64,000 bases of DNA from an uncultured Pseudomonadota bacterium (GTDB taxonomy: Bacteria; Pseudomonadota; Gammaproteobacteria; Burkholderiales; Burkholderiaceae_C): contig CAMFIB010000001.1 in NCBI GenBank assembly GCA_945952465.1, forward strand, positions 372,001 to 436,000, read 5' to 3'. A program made the translations under genes and the position numbers. The notes beneath the pieces were generated by a model. That model was not told the DNA's origin. It saw only the letters and a list, made by a program, of their open reading frames with translations, and ran no database searches. Each line of letters opens with the position of its first letter. Within the stretch, counting starts at the first letter, position 1. Positions 38,130 to 46,696 of this stretch are shown in pieces.

Positions 38130-39344
38130 ATGAGCAAAGACACATCGTTGCCCGCCGGCCTGCAGCTCGACACCCGTGCGGTGCGCGAAGCCGTGGCCAA
38201 GTCGCAATACGGCGAGAACGCCGAGGCGCTGTACCTCACCAGCAGCTTCGTGCAGCCCGACTCTGCCACCGCCGCCCGGCGCTTCGCCGGCGAGGAAGAC
38301 GGCTTCATTTACTCGCGCTTCAGCAACCCCACCGTCGCCAGCATGGAGCAGCGGCTCGCCGCGCTCGAAGGCATGGAGGCGGCGATCGGCACCTCGAGCG
38401 GCATGTCGGCCATTCTGCTGCTGTGCATGGGGCTGTTGAAGGCGGGCGACCACGTCATTTGCTCGCAGAGCGTGTTCGGCTCCACCATCAAGCTGATCGG
38501 CACGGAGCTCGCCAAGTTCGGCGTGCTGAGCAGCTTCGTCCCGCAGACCGACGTGGCCGCCTGGCGCGCCGCCGTGCGGCCCGAGACCCGGCTGCTGTTC
38601 GCCGAAACGCCGACCAACCCGCTGACCGAGATCTGCGACATCGCCGCGCTGGCGCAGGTGGCCCACGAGGCCGGCGCGCTGCTGGCGGTCGACAACTGTT
38701 TCTGCACACCGGCGCTGCAACGCCCGGTGGAGCACGGCGCCGACCTCGTCGTGCATTCCGGCACCAAGTACCTCGACGGCCAGGGCCGTGTGGTGGCCGG
38801 TGCCATCTGCGGCAAGCGCGAACTGATCGAGGGCACCTTCGTGCCGGTGATGCGCAGTGCCGGCATGAGTTTGTCGGCGTTCAACGCCTGGGTGGTGCTG
38901 AAGGGCATGGAGACGCTGGCCATCCGCATGGAGGCGCAGTGCCGCCGCGCGCTGGAATTCGCCGGCTGGCTGGAGGCGCACCCCAAGGTCAAGCGCGTTT
39001 ATTACCCCGGCCTGGCCTCCCACCCGCAGCATGCGCTGGCGATGGCGCAGCAGGCCGGGCAGGGCGGTGCGGTGGTGTCGTTCGACGTGGTCGGTGACGA
39101 CCCCGAAACCGCGCGCCGCAACGCCTTCCACGTGATCGACAGCACCCGTGTCTGCTCCATCACCGCCAACCTCGGCGACACCAAGACCACCATCACGCAC
39201 CCCGCCAGCACCTCGCACGGCCGGCTGACCGAGGCCCAGCGCCAGGCCGCCGGCATCCAGCAGGGGCTGATCCGCGTGGCCGTCGGCCTGGAGGCCGTCG
39301 TCGATTTGCAAACCGACCTCGAACGGGGTCTCGGCTCTCTCTGA
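38130..39344 (+). CDS. metZ: O-succinylhomoserine sulfhydrylase
   Basis: PLP enzyme that makes homocysteine from O-succinylhomoserine and sulfide (direct sulfhydrylation). The 404-residue protein has [10 protein letters not shown] and SRFSNPTV, and the PLP lysine in [13 protein letters not shown] near residue 214. Its position immediately after purF is the common proteobacterial metZ location. Its stop overlaps the gltX start (TGATG). Confidence 0.95.
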   Translation: MSKDTSLPAGLQLDTRAVREAVAKSQYGENAEALYLTSSFVQPDSATAARRFAGEEDGFIYSRFSNPTVASMEQRLAALEGMEAAIGTSSGMSAILLLCMGLLKAGDHVICSQSVFGSTIKLIGTELAKFGVLSSFVPQTDVAAWRAAVRPETRLLFAETPTNPLTEICDIAALAQVAHEAGALLAVDNCFCTPALQRPVEHGADLVVHSGTKYLDGQGRVVAGAICGKRELIEGTFVPVMRSAGMSLSAFNAWVVLKGMETLAIRMEAQCRRALEFAGWLEAHPKVKRVYYPGLASHPQHALAMAQQAGQGGAVVSFDVVGDDPETARRNAFHVIDSTRVCSITANLGDTKTTITHPASTSHGRLTEAQRQAAGIQQGLIRVAVGLEAVVDLQTDLERGLGSL

Positions 39345-40753
39345 TGTCTTCTGAAAATTCGAGCACGCCGCAGCGCGTGCGCACCCGCTTCGCGCCGTCG
39401 CCCACCGGCTTCATCCACCTCGGCAACATCCGCTCGGCGCTCTACCCGTGGGCCTTCGCGCGCTCGCAGGGCGGCGACTTCATCCTGCGCATCGAGGACA
39501 CCGACCTGGAGCGCTCCACGCAGGCCGCCGTCGACGTCATCCTCGAAGGCATGGCCTGGCTGGGCCTGAACCACGACGAGGGCCCGTTCTACCAGATGCA
39601 GCGCATCGCCCGCTACAAGGCGGTGCTGGAAGAACTCAAGGCCGCCGGCCATGTCTACCCCTGCTACATGGGCATGGCCGAACTCGACGCGCTGCGCGAG
39701 CGCCAGATGGCCGCCAAGGAAAAGCCGCGTTACGACGGCACCTGGCGGCCCGAGCCCGGCAAGACGCTGCCGCCGGTGCCCGAAGGCGTTCAGCCGGTGC
39801 TACGCTTCCGCAACCCGATCGGCGGTGTGGTGGCGTGGGACGACAAGGTGAAGGGCCGCATAGAAATCGCCAACGCCGAACTCGACGACCTCGTGATCGC
39901 CCGGCCCGACGGCACGCCCACCTACAACTTCTGCGTCGTGGTCGACGACATCGACATGGCGATCACCCACGTGATCCGCGGCGACGACCATGTGAACAAC
40001 ACGCCGCGCCAGATCAACATCTTCGAGGCGCTCGGCCGCACGCCGCCGGTCTACGCGCACCTGCCCACCGTGCTGAACGAGTCGGGCGAGAAGATGAGCA
40101 AGCGCAACGGCGCCAAACCCGTCACGCAGTACCGCGAAGAAGGCTACCTGGCCGACGCCATGGTGAACTACCTGGCCCGCCTCGGCTGGAGCCACGGCGA
40201 CGACGAGATCTTCTCGCGCGAGCAGTTCCTCGGCTGGTTCGACCTCGACCACCTCGGCAAGAGCGCCGCGCAATTCGACGAAGCCAAGCTGCGCTGGGTC
40301 AATGCCCAGCACCTGAAGGCCACCGCCGACGAGGTGCTCGCGCCGCTGGTCACCGCCCACCTGGTCGCCCGCGGCATCACGCCCGACGAGCGGCTGCCCG
40401 CGATCTGCGGCCTGTTCAAGGACCGCTGCGACACCACCGTGGTGCTGGCCGACTGGGCCGCCGGCTTCTACGCCGACGTGGTGCCCGCCGCCGACGAGCT
40501 CGCCAGACAGGTGACCGACGCGGTTCGCCCCGCTGTCGCATCGCTCGCCGGCGCGCTCGCAACCTGTGCCTGGGACAAGGCCGCGATCGCCGCCGCCATC
40601 AAGCAGGTGCTGGCCGAACACGGCTTGAAGATGCCGCAACTGGCGATGCCGGTGCGGGTGCTGGTGATGGGCACGGCCCAGACGCCGTCGCTCGATGCGG
40701 TGCTCGCGTTGTGTCCGCGAGAAATTGTGATCGACCGGCTTCGGAAGGCCTGA
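39344..40753 (+). CDS. gltX: Glutamate--tRNA ligase
   Basis: Charges tRNA-Glu. The 469-residue class I synthetase has the HIGH-type motif [13 protein letters not shown] near residue 17 and KMSKR in GEKMSKRNG near 250. Its ATG overlaps the metZ stop. A tRNA-Glu gene lies about 175 bp downstream, a functional neighbour worth noting. Confidence 0.97.
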   Translation: MSSENSSTPQRVRTRFAPSPTGFIHLGNIRSALYPWAFARSQGGDFILRIEDTDLERSTQAAVDVILEGMAWLGLNHDEGPFYQMQRIARYKAVLEELKAAGHVYPCYMGMAELDALRERQMAAKEKPRYDGTWRPEPGKTLPPVPEGVQPVLRFRNPIGGVVAWDDKVKGRIEIANAELDDLVIARPDGTPTYNFCVVVDDIDMAITHVIRGDDHVNNTPRQINIFEALGRTPPVYAHLPTVLNESGEKMSKRNGAKPVTQYREEGYLADAMVNYLARLGWSHGDDEIFSREQFLGWFDLDHLGKSAAQFDEAKLRWVNAQHLKATADEVLAPLVTAHLVARGITPDERLPAICGLFKDRCDTTVVLADWAAGFYADVVPAADELARQVTDAVRPAVASLAGALATCAWDKAAIAAAIKQVLAEHGLKMPQLAMPVRVLVMGTAQTPSLDAVLALCPREIVIDRLRKA

Positions 40754-40763
40754 TTTTTCCGGC

Positions 40764-40769
40764 TATAAT
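40764..40769 (+). promoter_or_regulatory. -10 element of the tRNA operon
   Basis: Perfect TATAAT about 48 bp upstream of tRNA-Ala and just after gltX. The -35 is poor (TTCGGA at 18-nt spacing). Confidence 0.6.
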
Positions 40770-40816
40770 TCGAGGCTCGATGATTGACGGCAAGCTGAAA
40801 AGCAAGCCGGCGGTTG

Positions 40817-40892
<76 letters not shown>

Positions 40893-40927
40893 CCAATTTT
40901 CGGGAAGCGACGGAAGTCCAAGGTTAC

Positions 40928-41003
40928 GACCCTATCGTCTAGAGGCCTAGGACATCACCCTTTCACGGTGAGTACCGGGGTTCGAATCCCCGTAGGGTCG
41001 CCA
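40928..41003 (+). tRNA. tRNA-Glu (anticodon TTC)
   Basis: A 76-nt cloverleaf with encoded CCA. Acceptor GACCCTA/TAGGGTC and anticodon TTC within CACCCTTTCACGGTG. Confidence 0.97.
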
Positions 41004-41070
41004 GTTTCACCTCGGTGAGGCCGGCACAAGTTGATGGCACTTGGCTCGCAAGAGCGAAAGTCACCTACCA

Positions 41071-41147
41071 GGAGTGGTAGTTCAGTTGGTTAGAATACCG
41101 GCCTGTCACGCCGGGGGTCGCGGGTTCGAGTCCCGTCCACTCCGCCA
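41071..41147 (+). tRNA. tRNA-Asp (anticodon GTC)
   Basis: A 77-nt cloverleaf with encoded CCA. Acceptor GGAGTGG/CCACTCC and anticodon GTC in GCCTGTCACGC. Confidence 0.97.
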
Positions 41148-41175
41148 AATTAACTCTAAGTCATTGATTTGGAGG

Positions 41176-41206
41176 AAAAAAGAGCCACCTTCAAGGTGGC
41201 TCTTTT
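41176..41206. terminator. Bidirectional terminator, tRNA cluster / AraC gene
   Basis: AAAAAAGAGCCACCTT and AAGGTGGCTCTTTT form a strong hairpin flanked by A and T tracts. It serves the tRNA operon (plus) and the araC-type gene (minus). Confidence 0.85.
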
Positions 41207-41257
41207 GCTTTTCACCGTCCTCGACGGGCGTCACTCAAAGATCCCCGGGTTGACGAG

Positions 41258-42256
41258 CTAGACGCGCGCGCGTGCCAGCTTGGGCACGTGCCCGAAACGG
41301 CGCCGATAGGCGGTGGCGAAGTTGGCTGCGCTGGTGTAGCCGGCCAACGTTGCGGCCTGCCCTACGGTGGCACCATCGCGCTCCAGTGCATGGCGAGCGC
41401 GCTGCAGCCGGCCTTCGCGCAGATGGTCGAACACGGTGGTCCCGAACACCGCGCGGAACTGGCGTTGCAGCGTGTTGGCGTTCACGCCCGTGTGGCGGGC
41501 AATGTCGTCGAGCGACAGACGGTCCGCCTGACCCGAGCCCAGGAATGCGTGCAGTTCGCGCATGCGCTGGTGCTCACGCGGGCGCAGTGCGCCGGCGGCG
41601 GGTGGCATGGCGCCCGGGTGCAGCGTGGCCAACGCCTCGCCCGCCAGTTCCAGCGTGCGGCTTTCGAGGTAGAGGTTCTGCAGCAGCGGCTCGAGCTGCG
41701 GTGGGCGCACGATCTGCTCAGCGATGGCTATTGCACGCTGCGACACCTGCCAGCGCTGCATCGCCAGATGGTGGCGCATGAAAGCGTCGAGCGATTGCGA
41801 GGCCGTTCCGGCCTGCGCCAGCCAGTCCAGCCCCAGGTTCAGATTGACACGGCGCGAATACGCGCCCTGGCGGAAGCGGCGTGTGAGCTGCTCGGGTTCG
41901 GCCATCGCCACCAGCGCGGCGCTCGCGCCATCGCGGCCGCTGGCCAGCGCCATGCGCCGGGAGCCGTAGGAGAAGTCCACCGCGCCTTCGAGCAGCACCA
42001 CGATGCGCAGCCCCTCATCAAGCGTGGTCTGTGCAATCAGGTCGCTGGTCTCACGCGCGTCCTCCCAGTGCAGAAGCAGGCCCGGTCGCAACCTGCGTGA
42101 GCGAGCCAGGTGGGCGCGCAATGCGGGTTCGGCAGGCAGGTTGCCAGGCACCACCACGCAATGCGCGGGCGTACTCCCGGAAGGCACCTTGGCTGAAAGG
42201 GAGGCGCGGGGCATGGGCGTGGTGTTGGTCGATGAGCAGACCCAAGATTGCCGCAT
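41258..42256 (-). CDS. AraC-family regulator of siderophore uptake (PchR-like)
   Basis: A 332-residue regulator with an N-terminal sensor-like domain (about 40-200; LRPGLLLHWEDARETSDLIA) and a C-terminal double helix-turn-helix (about 230-332; LSLDDIARHTGVNANTLQRQ and VGQAATLAGYTSAANFATAY). Position divergent from an iron-uptake operon, with the Fur box between, fits PchR/AlcR-type activators that respond to an imported siderophore. The start is uncertain: no good RBS. The ATG at 42256 is chosen because the in-frame codons upstream run into the Fur box region; the ATG at 42214 is an alternative. Confidence 0.85.
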   Translation of the reverse strand: MRQSWVCSSTNTTPMPRASLSAKVPSGSTPAHCVVVPGNLPAEPALRAHLARSRRLRPGLLLHWEDARETSDLIAQTTLDEGLRIVVLLEGAVDFSYGSRRMALASGRDGASAALVAMAEPEQLTRRFRQGAYSRRVNLNLGLDWLAQAGTASQSLDAFMRHHLAMQRWQVSQRAIAIAEQIVRPPQLEPLLQNLYLESRTLELAGEALATLHPGAMPPAAGALRPREHQRMRELHAFLGSGQADRLSLDDIARHTGVNANTLQRQFRAVFGTTVFDHLREGRLQRARHALERDGATVGQAATLAGYTSAANFATAYRRRFGHVPKLARARV

Positions 42257-42330
42257 GGTGAGCAGGCAAACATCTTTGTTGGCGCAGCAAACAAAAGTGA
42301 CTGAACGCGGGGTGCTCTGGCATGTAGTAT

Positions 42331-42350
42331 ACAAATGAAAATCATTCTCA
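42331..42350. promoter_or_regulatory. Fur box between the AraC gene and the siderophore operon
   Basis: Read on the minus strand, TGAGAATGATTTTCA matches 13 of 15 positions of the 7-1-7 Fur consensus. Promoter-like hexamers on both strands overlap it (TATACA on plus; TTGAGA with TACTAC on minus), so iron-loaded Fur should block both directions. Confidence 0.8.
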
Positions 42351-42410
42351 ATTAAATCGAGGTTTCCCCAAGCCGGCTTTACCGGTGCTGCGGGCCTCGT
42401 GTCACCCGTC

Positions 42411-43562
42411 ATGTCGTCTTTCTTCGTCCGCCCCTTGCGCCGTCTGCTCGCCAGCGCGCTGATTTCGCTGGCGGCAACGCTGCCCGCGCACGCCCAGCCG
42501 GCCACCATCACCGTCACCGATCTCGCCGGCCGCACCGTCCGCGTGCCGGCCAAGGTCGAGCGCATCCTGCTTGGCGAAGGCCGACTGCTGCCCGCGCTGG
42601 CCGTCTTCGACAAAGAAGATCCCACTCGCCGCCTCGTCGCCATGATGGGCGAGTTCGAAAAGCTCGATGCGCCCGGCTATGCCCAATGGGCGCGGCGCTT
42701 TCCGCGCCTCTACCAAGTGCCGCGCGTGGGCCGCACCAGCAGCGGCAGTTTCAGCGACGAGCGGGCGCTGGCGCTCAAGCCGCAGCTCGCCATCCTCGGC
42801 CTGGCGGGCGGGCACGGCCCGAGCGAGCGCGACCGTGAAACGCTGGCGCGGCTGGAAGCCGCCGGTGTGGCCGTGGTGTTCATCGACCTGCGACACGACC
42901 CGCTCGGCAACACGCCGCGCAGCATGCTGCTGCTTGGCGAGGTGTTGGGCAAGCCGGCAGAGGCCCAGGCATTCGTCACCTTCTGGCGCTCCCAGCTCGC
43001 CGTGGTGACGGAGCGCCTCGCCAAGGCCAAGCCCGAAGCGCCGACGGTGTTTCTCGAAAACCGCGTGGGGCTGTCGGAAGGTTGCTGCGACACCATGGTG
43101 GGCCTGGTGGGCAAACTGCTCGATGCGGCTGGATCGCGCAACGTGGCCAGCGACCTGATTCCCGGCGAGTTCGGCACGCTGAATCTGGAATTCCTCATCG
43201 CGCGGCAGCCGCGCGTGTACATCGGCACCGGCATCGGTTCGCTGGCGGCCCAACGGGAGACGCCGCTGCGCATCGTGCTGGGCGCCGACGCCTCGCCCGA
43301 GGCCGCGCGGGAGTCGCTGGCGCGTGCCGTGCAGCGGCGGGGTATCGCGCAGTTGCGTGCGGTGAAGGAAGGGCGGGCCTATGCGATGTGGCACCACTTT
43401 TACAACTCGCCGTTCAATGTGGTGGCCGTGCAGGTGTTCGCCAAGTGGCTGCACCCCGAGCTGTTCGCTGACCTCGATCCGCGCGCCACGTTGCAGACCA
43501 TGCACGACCGCTTTCAGCCCATTCCGCTGGAAGGCACCTACTGGACGGCGCTCAGACCATGA
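42411..43562 (+). CDS. Iron-siderophore ABC transporter substrate-binding protein
   Basis: A 383-residue periplasmic protein (FecB/BtuF-type fold). The signal peptide ends about residue 28 (AATLPAHA), then TITVTDLAGRTVRVPAKVERIL, the usual opening of this class, and ALKPQLAILG. A GTG at 42399 is an alternative start. First gene of the Fur-controlled operon; its stop overlaps the next start (ATGA). Confidence 0.9.
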   Translation: MSSFFVRPLRRLLASALISLAATLPAHAQPATITVTDLAGRTVRVPAKVERILLGEGRLLPALAVFDKEDPTRRLVAMMGEFEKLDAPGYAQWARRFPRLYQVPRVGRTSSGSFSDERALALKPQLAILGLAGGHGPSERDRETLARLEAAGVAVVFIDLRHDPLGNTPRSMLLLGEVLGKPAEAQAFVTFWRSQLAVVTERLAKAKPEAPTVFLENRVGLSEGCCDTMVGLVGKLLDAAGSRNVASDLIPGEFGTLNLEFLIARQPRVYIGTGIGSLAAQRETPLRIVLGADASPEAARESLARAVQRRGIAQLRAVKEGRAYAMWHHFYNSPFNVVAVQVFAKWLHPELFADLDPRATLQTMHDRFQPIPLEGTYWTALRP

Positions 43563-44470
43563 GGGGCACGCTCTCGCGCCGCACGGCGCTGGGCGCGGCG
43601 CTCGCCTTGCCCGGCTGTGCGCTGCGGCCCGCCTGGTCGAATGCGTGGGAGGGCGCGCCGCCCGTGTCGCTGCCGGGTACGCGGCAGATCGACATCGCCG
43701 CGGGCGGACACACGCACCGCATCATGCTGGCCGTGCCGCCCGGGCTGCCTCCAGAACAAGGCTGGCCGGTGCTGTACCTGCTGGACGGCAACCTGTCGTT
43801 CCCGCCCATCGCACAGCTCATGCGCAACCGCTTCGCACGCGGACCGGGCGTCCCCGTGCAGGGTGCGGTGGTGGTGGGAATGGGCTATGCCGAAGACGGC
43901 GAGAAGCGGGTACTCGACCTGGATGCGCGCGCTTACGACTACACCCCGCCCGCGCCGGGTCGCGGCCAGCGCGAGGGAGGAGCCGACGCCTTTCTCCAGT
44001 TTTTGCTCGGCTCGGTGCGCCCGCTGGTGGAGAGCGCGGTGCGTGTGGACAGAACGCGACAGACGCTGTTTGGCCATTCCTACGGTGGGTTGTGCGCGCT
44101 GCATGCGCTGTTCACGCGGCCGGACGGTTTTCAGAATTACGTGGCGGCCAGCCCTTCGGTGTGGTGGTGCAACGGCTTCATCGCGCAGGAGCAGACACGC
44201 TTCCTGGCCGACCGGCGCGCTGACGCGCCTGCAGTGCGTCTGCTGGTCTCTCTGGGCGAACGCGAGGCCGAACCGCCCGCCGATCCCGCCCGCGCTGCCA
44301 TCGCGCGCGAGCGGCGCAACCCCGAACGCCTGCGCGCGCTGCTCGACGGGTTGCGCGCTGCGCCAGGTCTGGATCTGCGCTTCACCACCTTCCCCGGCGC
44401 AGACCACGGGAGTGCCATGCTGCCCGCCGCGCAGCAGGCGCTGGCGCTCGCCGTTGGGGAGCGCGCGTGA
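43559..44470 (+). CDS. Esterase of the IroE/Fes-like alpha/beta-hydrolase family
   Basis: A 303-residue hydrolase with an N-terminal export-type segment (RRTALGAALALPGC, lipobox-like). WPVLYLLDGNLSF, the nucleophile elbow FGHSYGGLCALHALF near residue 165, and a late DHGS histidine are typical of IroE-type periplasmic siderophore esterases. Lying between the binding protein and permease genes with 4-nt overlaps on both sides, it probably hydrolyses the imported ferric siderophore. The substrate is unknown. Confidence 0.85.
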   Translation: MRGTLSRRTALGAALALPGCALRPAWSNAWEGAPPVSLPGTRQIDIAAGGHTHRIMLAVPPGLPPEQGWPVLYLLDGNLSFPPIAQLMRNRFARGPGVPVQGAVVVGMGYAEDGEKRVLDLDARAYDYTPPAPGRGQREGGADAFLQFLLGSVRPLVESAVRVDRTRQTLFGHSYGGLCALHALFTRPDGFQNYVAASPSVWWCNGFIAQEQTRFLADRRADAPAVRLLVSLGEREAEPPADPARAAIARERRNPERLRALLDGLRAAPGLDLRFTTFPGADHGSAMLPAAQQALALAVGERA

Positions 44471-45504
44471 CCCCGCTGGCTGCCCGTTACCGGCGCTTTG
44501 CCGCGCTGCGCCTGTGGCTGTTGGCCGCGATGGCGCTCGTGCTCGGCGCCACGCTGGCGCTCGATCTGGCCACCGGCCCCTCGGGCTTGCCGTTCGACGA
44601 CGTGGTGGCCGGGCTGCTGAGGCCATCGGCCATGCCAGTGGAGCAGCGCGTCATTCTCTGGGAAGTGCGCCTGCCGTATGCGGTGATGGCGCTGCTGGTC
44701 GGGGCGTCGCTCGGGCTGGCGGGCGCAGAGATGCAGACGGTGCTCAACAACCCGCTGGCCAGCCCTTTCACGCTGGGCCTGTCGGCCGCTGCAGCCGTGG
44801 GTGCGTCCATTGCCGTGGTGAGCGGTTTCACGCTCATGGCCTTCGGCGAAAACCTAGCGGTGCCACTCATGGCGTTCGTCTGCGCGTCGGCAGCCACGCT
44901 GCTGATCCAACTCCTCGCGTGGCGCTACGGCGCGACGGTGGACACGGTGGTGCTGTTCGGCATCGCGCTGCTGTTCAGTTTCGAAGCGCTGCTGTGGCTC
45001 ATGCAGTTCATTGCAGACAGCAACGCGCTGCAGCAGATCGTGTTCTGGACCATGGGCAGCCTTTCGCGCGCGACGTGGAACAAGATCGGCGTCGTGGGCT
45101 GCGTGCTGCTGGCGTGCGCGGTCTGGGCGGGCAAGAACGCATGGCTCCTCACCGCGCTGCGCGCGGGCGAGGACCAGGCGCGCAGCTTCGGCATCGCGGT
45201 GGAGCGGCTGCGCCTCGTCACGCTGCTGCGCGTGAGCCTGCTCGCGGCCACCGCGTTGGCATTCGTGGGCACCATCGGCTTCATCGGCCTGGTGGGGCCA
45301 CACGTCGCGCGGCTGCTGCTGGGTGAAGACCACCGCTTCTACCTGCCCGGCAGCGCGCTCGCGGGCGCGCTGATGCTCTCGGGCGCATCCATTCTGAGCA
45401 AGACGCTGGTGCCTGGCGTGGTGCTGCCCATCGGCATCATTACCGCGCTGGTGGGCGTTCCCATGTTCATGGCACTGGTGCTGTCGCGACGGAGGGGCGC
45501 ATGA
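44467..45504 (+). CDS. FecCD-type ABC transporter permease
   Basis: A 345-residue inner-membrane protein with about nine to ten helices and the FecCD hallmarks LPYAVMALLVGASLGLAGAE, NNPLASPFTLGLS and GLVGPHVARLLLGEDHR. Only one permease gene is present, so a homodimer is expected. GTG start overlapping the previous stop (GTGA); its own stop overlaps the ATPase start. Confidence 0.94.
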   Translation: MTPLAARYRRFAALRLWLLAAMALVLGATLALDLATGPSGLPFDDVVAGLLRPSAMPVEQRVILWEVRLPYAVMALLVGASLGLAGAEMQTVLNNPLASPFTLGLSAAAAVGASIAVVSGFTLMAFGENLAVPLMAFVCASAATLLIQLLAWRYGATVDTVVLFGIALLFSFEALLWLMQFIADSNALQQIVFWTMGSLSRATWNKIGVVGCVLLACAVWAGKNAWLLTALRAGEDQARSFGIAVERLRLVTLLRVSLLAATALAFVGTIGFIGLVGPHVARLLLGEDHRFYLPGSALAGALMLSGASILSKTLVPGVVLPIGIITALVGVPMFMALVLSRRRGA

Positions 45505-46373
45505 GCGCTACTCCGTCGCCCGAAAGCGCTGACGCCACCAGCGGCGGATTGGGAGGCCCTGTATCGCCCGAAGGGCTGGAACTGCGCCGCCTCTGTGCGG
45601 GCTACCCGCGCCGGCCCGTCCTCGACGGGCTGGATCTGGAATGCATCGCTCCAGGGACGCTGGTGGCAGTGGCCGGCCCGAATGCCGTGGGCAAGTCGAC
45701 ATTGCTCAAGGCCATCGCCGGGTTGCGGCCGGTGCGCGGGCAGGTGTTGCTGGACGGCACCGATCTTGGTTTCCTCACCCCCCGCGAACGCTTGCGCCGC
45801 GTGGGGTACCTGCCGCAGGCGCTGCCGCAGGCCAGCTCGCTGGTGGCCTACGAGGCCATGTTGAGCGCGCTTCGGGTCAGCCGCCCCGATCTTGGCACCG
45901 GGCAGGTCGAGGCCGCCATCGCCCGCGTTTTCGCCACGCTGGGGCTGGACGCTCTGGCTCTGCGGCCCCTGAACGAGCTTTCGGGCGGGCAGCGCCAGAT
46001 GGTCGGCCTGGCCCAGGTGCTGGTGCGCGCGCCGCGCTTGCTCCTGCTGGACGAACCCACCAGCGCGCTCGACCTGCGCTGGCAACTGCAGGTGCTGCAG
46101 GCAGTGCGCACGCTGGTCGACGAAGGCCGGGCGATGGCCATGATCGCCGTGCATGACCTGAACCTCGCGCTGCGGTTTTGCGACCGCATCGTGGTGCTGG
46201 GCCAGGGGCACCCGCACAACAGCCTGCTCGCGGCCGGTCGGCCGGCCGACGTGCTCACACCCGAACTGCTGCGCACCGCCTACGGTGTGCGCGCCCGCAT
46301 CGAGCGCTGTGGCCTGGGCCATCCGCTGGTGCTGGCCGACGAAGCCATCACCCGGAACGAAGACACCCCGTGA
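45501..46373 (+). CDS. Iron-siderophore ABC transporter ATPase (FecE-type)
   Basis: A 290-residue ATP-binding subunit: Walker A GPNAVGKST near residue 59, signature LSGGQRQM near 158, Walker B RLLLLDEPTSALD near 180, and the switch His in AVHDLN. It has a longer hydrophilic N terminus (about 30 residues) than FecE. Four-nt overlaps with permease and DUF2218 genes. Confidence 0.94.
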   Translation: MSATPSPESADATSGGLGGPVSPEGLELRRLCAGYPRRPVLDGLDLECIAPGTLVAVAGPNAVGKSTLLKAIAGLRPVRGQVLLDGTDLGFLTPRERLRRVGYLPQALPQASSLVAYEAMLSALRVSRPDLGTGQVEAAIARVFATLGLDALALRPLNELSGGQRQMVGLAQVLVRAPRLLLLDEPTSALDLRWQLQVLQAVRTLVDEGRAMAMIAVHDLNLALRFCDRIVVLGQGHPHNSLLAAGRPADVLTPELLRTAYGVRARIERCGLGHPLVLADEAITRNEDTP

Positions 46374-46651
46374 CCCACACCCAAGGCCAGGTGGCCACTC
46401 CCGAAGCCAGTCGCTGGCTGCAGCGCCTGTGCCACCACTTCAGCCGCAAGATCGCCGTGCGCTACGGCGAGCACGAGGGCCACGCCGAATTCCCATGGGG
46501 CACCTGCGAGATGCGGGCGGACGGCGTTGCCCTGCACTTCTTCTGCGCGGCGCCCGACCCCGATGCGCTGGCGCGCGTGCGCCTGACCATCGATCAGCAC
46601 ATCAAGCTGTTTTCGCGCAAGCAACCGCTGGCTGTGCAGTGGCAGGCATGA
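46370..46651 (+). CDS. DUF2218 protein
   Basis: A 93-residue protein of the DUF2218 family, small cytoplasmic proteins often encoded near siderophore or iron genes; function unknown. Segments LCHHFSRKIAVRYGEHEGHAEF, GTCEMRAD and IDQHIKLFSRK are characteristic. The GTG start overlaps the ATPase stop, so it is translationally coupled to transport genes. Confidence 0.85.
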   Translation: MTHTQGQVATPEASRWLQRLCHHFSRKIAVRYGEHEGHAEFPWGTCEMRADGVALHFFCAAPDPDALARVRLTIDQHIKLFSRKQPLAVQWQA

Positions 46652-46696
46652 AGGCGCCAACCCTTGTTTTCTTTACTTTCATCTGAGGACTGTTCC

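Noticed and set aside
42257-42643. Longer AraC-type protein starting at 42643
   Set aside because: Would run across the Fur box and antisense to the binding-protein signal peptide.
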